Source: Jaapia argillacea MUCL 33604 (lineage: Eukaryota > Basidiomycota > Agaricomycetes > Jaapiales > Jaapiaceae). From it: 64,000 nucleotides of DNA. Shown in pieces: positions 58,607-64,000 of the stretch. The DNA lies in the NCBI GenBank assembly GCA_000697665.1, contig KL197713.1, positions 111,817 through 175,816 on the forward strand. The letters are read 5' to 3'. The notes below the pieces were generated by a model. That model saw nothing but the letters and a program-made list of their open reading frames with translations, did not search any database and was not told the DNA's origin. Position numbers and translations under genes: made by a program. Position 1 is the stretch's first letter. Each line of letters starts with the position of its first letter.

Positions 58607-59806
58607 ATGCGACCTTCTTTACGCTGTTTTCAATCCTTTGACCACCATGTAGCAAGGCAGAAGGGGATCAGCTTCATTGGACTGGGACGTATGGGCTCGG
58701 AAATGGCGTTCAACCTCTTTTCCAAGAGGATTGCAGAAGTCAATGACTCCCATTTCGTCGTTTGCGACGCGTTTCAGCAGAACGCCGTCTCCTTTTGTAC
58801 CAATTTCAAGGAGCAGTTTCCCGGCGCTAAGGTTTCCATCGCTCAGAGCCCGCAGGAGTAAGTCTCCGTACCCTTTCTGTTCACGATTATTGATGTTTTC
58901 ACTAGGGCTGTCCTCGCATCTGAGGTAGTTGTGACGATGCTGCCATCATCCCCCCAGGTCAAGGAGGTGTATTCACAGGCCAATGGAATCATTCCGGCCT
59001 TAAAACAGTTGTCACCTGCTCAGTCTACCCTCTGCATCGACTCCACGACTCTCGATGTGGACGTGGCACGAAGCGTGGCTTTGGATGTCATCGAAACCGG
59101 AGCACAGATGGTTGATGCGCCTGTGTCTGGAGGTCTGTCCGAATCTACGACCTCTGCGACCGATCAGCTGACACCAGTTCGAAGGTGTCACGGGTGCGAA
59201 GGCAGGTACATTATCATTTTTGGTCGGAGGAAAGGAATACGCCTTCAAGACAGCGTCCCCCATCTTGGCACATATGGGCAAGCGGATCATCTATTGCGGC
59301 CCCTCGGGTGCAGGGTTAGCTGCCAAGATTTGCAACAACATGGTGTTGGGTGTTGAGCAGATTGTCATTGCAGAGGCCATGCTCCTGGGTCAGAGATTGG
59401 GCCTCGATCCTGCCGTTCTTGCAGGCGTGATCAATAGTTCGACTGGAGCTTGCTGGTCGTCTTCAGTCAACAATCCTGTTCCCGGCGCGTTGCCGGAGGC
59501 ATCACCCCCTTGTGAGAGAGACTATGATGGAGGTTTCGCAACAGCTCTCATGCTCAAGGTCAGTGTCCGTTCTGTCCAATGGATGGCTGGTAGTTGATTA
59601 CTTCGCAGGACATGGGACTCGCAACGGACGTCGGGAAAAGTTCTGGAAGCCCGTTACCGCTTGGGGAAGCGGCAGAGACCATCTACAAACACATCCTCGA
59701 GAAAGAACCTGAGCTATCAAGGAAGGATTTCTCCTCCGTGTACCGCTATCTTCGGAAAGTGGCAGAGGGAGGCAAAAGTCTGAGGCTGGGAGAGGTGTCA
59801 TCCTGA
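58607..59806 (+). CDS. 3-hydroxyisobutyrate dehydrogenase, mitochondrial
   Basis: A short basic N terminus (MRPSLRCFQSFDHHVARQ) suits mitochondrial targeting. The NAD-binding motif is ISFIGLGRMGSEMAFNL. Further blocks are VVVTMLPSSPQVKEVY, CIDSTTLDVDVAR and MVDAPVSGG, joined through a GTCTGT...CGAAG intron to VTGAKAGTLSFLVGG. GLAAKICNNMVLGVEQI carries the catalytic lysine of this enzyme family, and the C-terminal DMGLATDV block ends the core. It oxidises 3-hydroxyisobutyrate to methylmalonate semialdehyde in valine breakdown. About 350 residues from four or five exons. The family is certain; paralogous beta-hydroxyacid dehydrogenases cannot be fully excluded. Confidence 0.88.
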
Positions 59807-59997
59807 TGGGTGAAGAGGTCACTGACGTGCATCGAGAGGGAAGTTAGTCCTGCCATCCAATAAAAATCCGCCAATTGTGCGATACGGAGCCCGTGCAACA
59901 CGATCACTGTGTGAATGTAAATAAGTGTTGACGCTGGCGCGGCGTGAGCATCGGAGACGAACCAGCATGGCTCGACGTTAGGAGCGAATTCTGTGAT

Positions 59998-61021
59998 TCA
60001 TGTGTCCCTGTGCGGTGGCAGGCGCCAGAAGTCGTGCTCCCCCGGAAGATTTTCCCATTGTGGAGCAGGGACGTATTGGACTGCGGTGTTATTGAACGCC
60101 GTAGGGTTAGTATTCCAGGTGGGGAATGGTTTGCAGTCCAAGAGCGGGACTACGGAAGGATCGAGTAGGTAATTCACTCCTTCGTATAAGGTAATGAGAG
60201 ACGGTTGTCCTACCTATACGCGACAGGCATGGACAGTCCGAGGATAGCTTGTGAGATGGGTTGCTGAGTGGGGCCATTAGATAGAGTTGACCGGCGGACC
60301 CGAATAACACACCTTTCGAGGTATTGGCCCAACACGTTGGCAATGAGCACCATATTGGCCAAACATTCCTTCTCCCAGTGTTGTCGGAAGATATGTTCGT
60401 ATAAATGGAGATCACAATGGGGCATAAATAATACTGTTGGTGGCGCAGTTTTTTGACTTCCCTGCTGGGCCCCCTAATCAGTCGTCGGTGACAACGGAGC
60501 TTCAAAGGGTAGACGTGCTGTAGAGTTGCATGGCACAGAAAACTGAAGCTCCTCGAGGAAGAGGACGTCACTTTGAGTGAAAACAGGGTCATACACAGAG
60601 ACCTTCCTGTGAGACTACCAGGATGGCGTTCTTCAATGCGTCCAAAGCGATAAGATAGTTGTGTCAACATACGATGCCGAAGTCTTCACATAACCTCAAT
60701 AGAAAGCCAAGCTGTAGCCTGGCATTTACGGAGGTGGAGGGGCTACCCAAACCAAGACATACAACGTTGAGGGAAGACATGTCAATGGTAAGGTCGGAGA
60801 ACACAGTCCGTAGGATACCTGAAAGGCCTCAGGACAAGAGGATGTCAAGTCGTAACAGAACGCCAACTTTGATACTCCAGCATCCAACTCCATGAGGCGA
60901 GTTCCATCCTGGCATGATGGAACAGTGTCTGAAGAGTCACCGCGGGCTTGTCCTTGGTCTTGCGGTTTTTGCGCGTCCGCGTAGGGGTAAATTCTGCGTA
61001 GAGAAAACTTGAATCACCCAT
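59998..61021 (-). CDS. SRR1-family protein
   Basis: The protein starts MGDSSFLYAEFTPTRTRKNR. It then shows the SRR1 domain: NVVCLGLGSPSTSVNARLQL, FLLRLCEDFGI joined to VSVYDPVFTQSDVLFLEEL, then VLFMPHCDLHLYEHI, LANMVLIANVLGQYLE and, in the last exon, NPTAFNNTAVQYVP with the end WRLPPHRDT. Two splices are weak: a donor GTTGGC after MLEYQ, and a 70-nt GTGCCATG...GGCCCAG intron that removes an in-frame TAG near 60474. Without that intron the gene would be broken. SRR1 (sensitivity to red light reduced) was described in plants in clock and light signalling. Fungal members have poorly known, possibly transcription- or heme-linked roles. It is divergent from the epimerase-like gene. Confidence 0.75.
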
Positions 61022-61343
61022 TCTCTCGGAGGTCACGGGGAAGTTGGTGAGCCAAGAGCTGACTGGAAATTTGGTACCGTCAATGCCGTATAAGGCAAAT
61101 CGACAGTCGTCCTCCCAGATTGCGACCACGATCGCCCAACAGTGTGCTTGATAGGTTTCTTACGACGCCGGCGTGGTCTTGTATTCTTTGTTTCCTTTCA
61201 TTCCTTGACCTACGCGTCAAACAAATCTCTAAACTCAATCCATCCCTCGTTACCCAAATATTTGATTTCCTGTCACTAGTTGGCGACCACCGCTCAACCT
61301 TCCAAATTCCTTTCAACCCCCCAGATCTCAGGACCCTTACCCG
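61022..61343. promoter_or_regulatory. Bidirectional promoter SRR1-like / epimerase-like
   Basis: 322 bp between divergent starts, with CT-rich sequence close to the + strand gene. An open frame on the minus strand continues upstream of the chosen SRR1 ATG but has no ATG of its own. Confidence 0.4.
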
Positions 61344-63171
61344 ATGTCTAACTCCTCTGCAAAGCCGGCTGCGATCATCTTTGGTCAGTGGAATGGAGAT
61401 TGGCATTTGAAAACTATTCTCACGTGCAAACCTCCCATCAACACCAGGCGGTGTCAACACTTGTTCAAGAGAACTTGCGGCGCTATTAGTACCAACTGAG
61501 GGAGAGCCTCTCGTTTCGGTATGTTCCTTTCCTTCCCAACCCAACAAGGCGGTGCTGACTTGATCTCGAATCACAGCACCTCCGCATTGTTGACAAATTT
61601 TCGGTTGCCCCTCCAACGACGTTCGTTATGTTTGTTGTTCACCTGACTGCTATTTAATTTGTGTTACCCACAGATACCTTGGTTCAGAGTTTCCCAAGAT
61701 ACTCGGGCAGTCAATCGTTGAATATCGTCAGGCCAATCTTACGATCGCTGGTAGGCCTTGGTTTATTTTGTCGGTCAAGGAGGAATTGGCGTCGGGTAGC
61801 TGACGCAGTGTTTGTAGCGACCGTGACTTCTGTCTTCGACCCTCCCGAGGGGCAACCTCCGTACTCGTATGTATTCGACCTCACTGGTGAAGTTCGGCAT
61901 GACCGACCGGAGAAGGTCAGTCCTGATCCCCGTGGCCTGGAAAGTGGCACCCTTACCGACACAGTCATAGGTGCATATCAACCATACCTTCCAGGTGGCT
62001 CGATTGATCGGCCTGGAGGCTGCTCGGCGCAATGTCAAGGCATATGTCCGACTTCAACAACCATTTTACACTATTCCCGAGAAGGGGACGCATGATGAGA
62101 AGGAGGACATCAAGCCACTTGGGGCTGTTGGGATATGGTGGCATGAAACTCTTAGAGCCTTAGCTGCGATCCAGGAGTACGTATCTCCTTCTCAACCAAG
62201 CAACTGAATACTGAAGTACAACCAATGGCAGCCTCAATTTAGTTATTTTGCGGATAGGATTGGTGTACGGTCCCTATGTGGATTATGGTTACAGTAGGTG
62301 TCGCTTCATCCTCGGGCTACGCTTTGCTCACCATGTAACCTACAGTTACGACGATCATGTCGGCTGCCGCCGTTTACGGTTATACGAAGAAACCCATGAA
62401 AGCCCTGTACATCACCCTTATCCTATGAACCGTAGGACTCAGAACTCATCTCCCTCTTTTGTAGTCATTCTCCTGGGAAATATTCGTTTAACACCGTCCA
62501 CGTCGCCGACGTCGCTGGAGGTCTCCTAGCGTCCGCGGAGTGGATGTCCAGCCTCGGCCGAAAAGAGGCTGATGTTTTGGCTGGTGAAGAGATATGTTTC
62601 CACAATAGCAAGGGGATGGCCAAGGAGGTGGAGGGCATGCCTCCACACGATCGCAAGCTCATCGCACCGTTATTCAATCTTGTGAGCCATCATTACCGCT
62701 TCATCGAGCGCTCCTCGGGTTGACTCGTCTCAGGTCGATGACACGGATAACAAATTCATCGACGGCCTTCGTATGCTCACAGGGTACTTTGGAACCACGG
62801 TTGAGTTTTATAACTTCTTTTTGGAGGCTCTCGCCAAGGTATTCACATTATCAATCTACCGTCTCGGTATCTATCTGCTAACGATCTGCCAGTTCAAGAT
62901 GGAGGACATCATGGAGGAGATCAACGAGGAACACGTAACCGGATGGACCGAGATGCTGCAGGCATCCAAGCCTCCCATCCAGAGCACCCCTATCACGCCG
63001 TACATTGATCAAACTGCTCTCGATAAACATATAATCGCCTTTTCCAATACGAAGATCAAGGAAGTCATTGGGTATAAGATCAAACGACCTCAGTTTGGCC
63101 CTGAGACCATTGGAGACATCGTGGAGAAGTGGAAGGCCGAGGGTACTTGGCCCAACGCCTTGGGCAAGTGA
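61344..63171 (+). CDS. NAD(P)-binding extended SDR / epimerase-like protein
   Basis: The first exon MSNSSAKPAAIIFGG joins by a phase-1 intron to GVNTCSRELAALLV, a Rossmann glycine-rich loop of SDR type. Next come DLTGEVRHDRPEKV, HINHTFQVARLIGLEAARR and LVILRIGLVYGPYVDYG, then KYSFNTVHVADVAGGLLA, matching extended SDR segments 4-6. The canonical YxxxK catalytic pair is not clearly present, so activity is uncertain and the substrate unknown. A C-terminal part of about 130 residues includes YFGTTVEFYNFFLEALAKF and ends KWKAEGTWPNALGK. Eight or nine short introns; about 420 residues. The TVHVADVA block is intact. Confidence 0.8.
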
Positions 63172-64000
63172 TCATGATGTCTAACCTCCGATGACAATCA
63201 TGACCCGAACGTCACTTCTTCCCTCTCTGGAACTTATATCCTAATCATCACAGTTGTTCACAGTTAGCTCCTGGTATCCATAGCATTTCCACATAATATT
63301 CAAGTCGCTGACTTTATTATACCTACGTGTGTCGTGTCCTAGTTCCCATGGAGTATGTAATAATTCTCTTGAGGGCCTCACAGTCAACTGACGTTCCCCC
63401 TTCAAGTGGGTCTTCAAAATTTGTCGTGTGAAGATTGCTTCCGTCTAATTGCTTATTACTCTGTGATCGATCGTCCGCCCTCGTTGACATCAAGGGTCTT
63501 ATCAGTACATTCAGCTCTACCTCCGGTATGCTTGAATACATTGTCCGCGTCAGGACCTCAGGCAATTCTGAGTATCATGGCTTCCAAAGTTCCAGATTTG
63601 ATGGGGATGCATCCTTTGCACACTCCGGCAGTCCTCCTCCCAGTGAGGAATCGTTCGATTGGTCTCATTCGGCTAGATATGACAGGTGTCAAACGTGACA
63701 GAGAACCAAGAAATAGTCAAAATTCGGACGCCATCCGGGCAATCGGTGAGCAGGCGGAATCAGCCACACGTAAATAAGAGCAAATACGCGCCATCGCTGT
63801 GCGCATTCAGCGCGCTCGACGTCGTGGACGACGACGGGACACAATGATCACCACCTCATACTGTAAATCGCGAAAAATGGTGAAAAATCATAAAATAATC
63901 CTGATTGTGAGGAAAGTGAATACATATGTATTTATGGGGTCAGTGGTGGAGGGTGAGCACTAAAAGATGAGAGGTGGAGGTGAAAATGGGGTGTATTGGG
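63172..64000. other. Right-edge stretch with no supported gene
   Basis: These 829 bp include the 3' region of the epimerase-like gene. Overlapping frames on both strands between about 63320 and 63780 look moderately protein-like, but none starts with ATG, splices convincingly or matches a family I know. The last 150 bp are purine- and AT-rich on the + strand. Any gene here would run past the window edge. Confidence 0.35.

Noticed and set aside
961-63171. Possible functional cluster of mitochondrial genes (NUC1, mL46, YME2, DLD, HIBADH and the 86-residue protein)
   Set aside because: They are scattered among unrelated genes on both strands with no shared pathway. This is probably chance, as many nuclear genes encode mitochondrial proteins.
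63323-63777. Overlapping protein-like frames on both strands near the right edge
   Set aside because: None begins with ATG, the strand cannot be decided and no family resemblance is seen.
1-64000. CRISPR arrays, tRNA or rRNA genes, prophage
   Set aside because: No regularly spaced repeats, no convincing cloverleaf with T-loop consensus, and no phage or bacterial genes; the window is eukaryotic throughout.

Overview
This is nuclear DNA of a filamentous basidiomycete, most likely an Agaricomycete. Nearly every gene is interrupted by short (about 50-70 nt) GT-AG introns with CTAAC/CTRAY-like branch sites. Genes lie on both strands with short spacers, and all products I recognise are eukaryotic. 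I see no operon, CRISPR array, virus, rRNA or convincing tRNA. I identify 27 protein-coding genes and two small non-autonomous transposon-like elements (MITEs). Gene ends were set by following reading frames across hand-placed introns, so outer coordinates are usually firmer than individual splice sites.

Layout. 0-6 kb: an Rco1/PHF12-like double-PHD protein (+), then mitochondrial endonuclease G/NUC1 (+). 6-15 kb: V-ATPase subunit H (-), mitochondrial ribosomal protein mL46 (+), TRAPPC13 (-) and the mitochondrial inner-membrane protein YME2 (-). 15-20 kb: an FxFG nucleoporin of the Nup1/Nup124/Nup153 kind (+) and MBF1 (+), followed by a 621-bp MITE-like element. 21-29.7 kb: gamma-tubulin (-), siroheme synthase MET8 (-), a tetraspanin (+), 25S rRNA methyltransferase BMT2 (+) and D-lactate dehydrogenase (+). 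30-36.5 kb: a 5'-nucleotidase-like metallophosphatase (+), an unknown small membrane protein (-) and an unknown acidic protein (+). 36.5-47.3 kb: a second MITE-like element of about 443 bp, RNA polymerase III subunit RPC82 (+), a metallophosphoesterase (+), FACT subunit SPT16 (+) and an alpha/beta hydrolase (+). 47.5-63.2 kb: a tiny mitochondrial-type protein (-), DNA helicase HRQ1 (+), an SCYL2-type pseudokinase (-), an arrestin-like protein (-), 3-hydroxyisobutyrate dehydrogenase (+), an SRR1-family protein (-) and an NAD-dependent epimerase-like protein (+). The last 0.8 kb and the first 0.96 kb hold no gene I can support.

The genes do not form a pathway. This is a gene-dense housekeeping stretch covering chromatin, transcription, translation, mitochondria, trafficking and cytoskeleton. 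Several divergent pairs share promoters of about 150-400 bp, and several convergent pairs end within 70-200 bp of each other. I found no previously undescribed multi-gene system. The points worth a second look are the two MITEs, a GC-AG intron in YME2, paired MluI cell-cycle boxes at gamma-tubulin, a C-terminal membrane anchor on MET8, stop-free introns of length divisible by three, and three unrecognised proteins.
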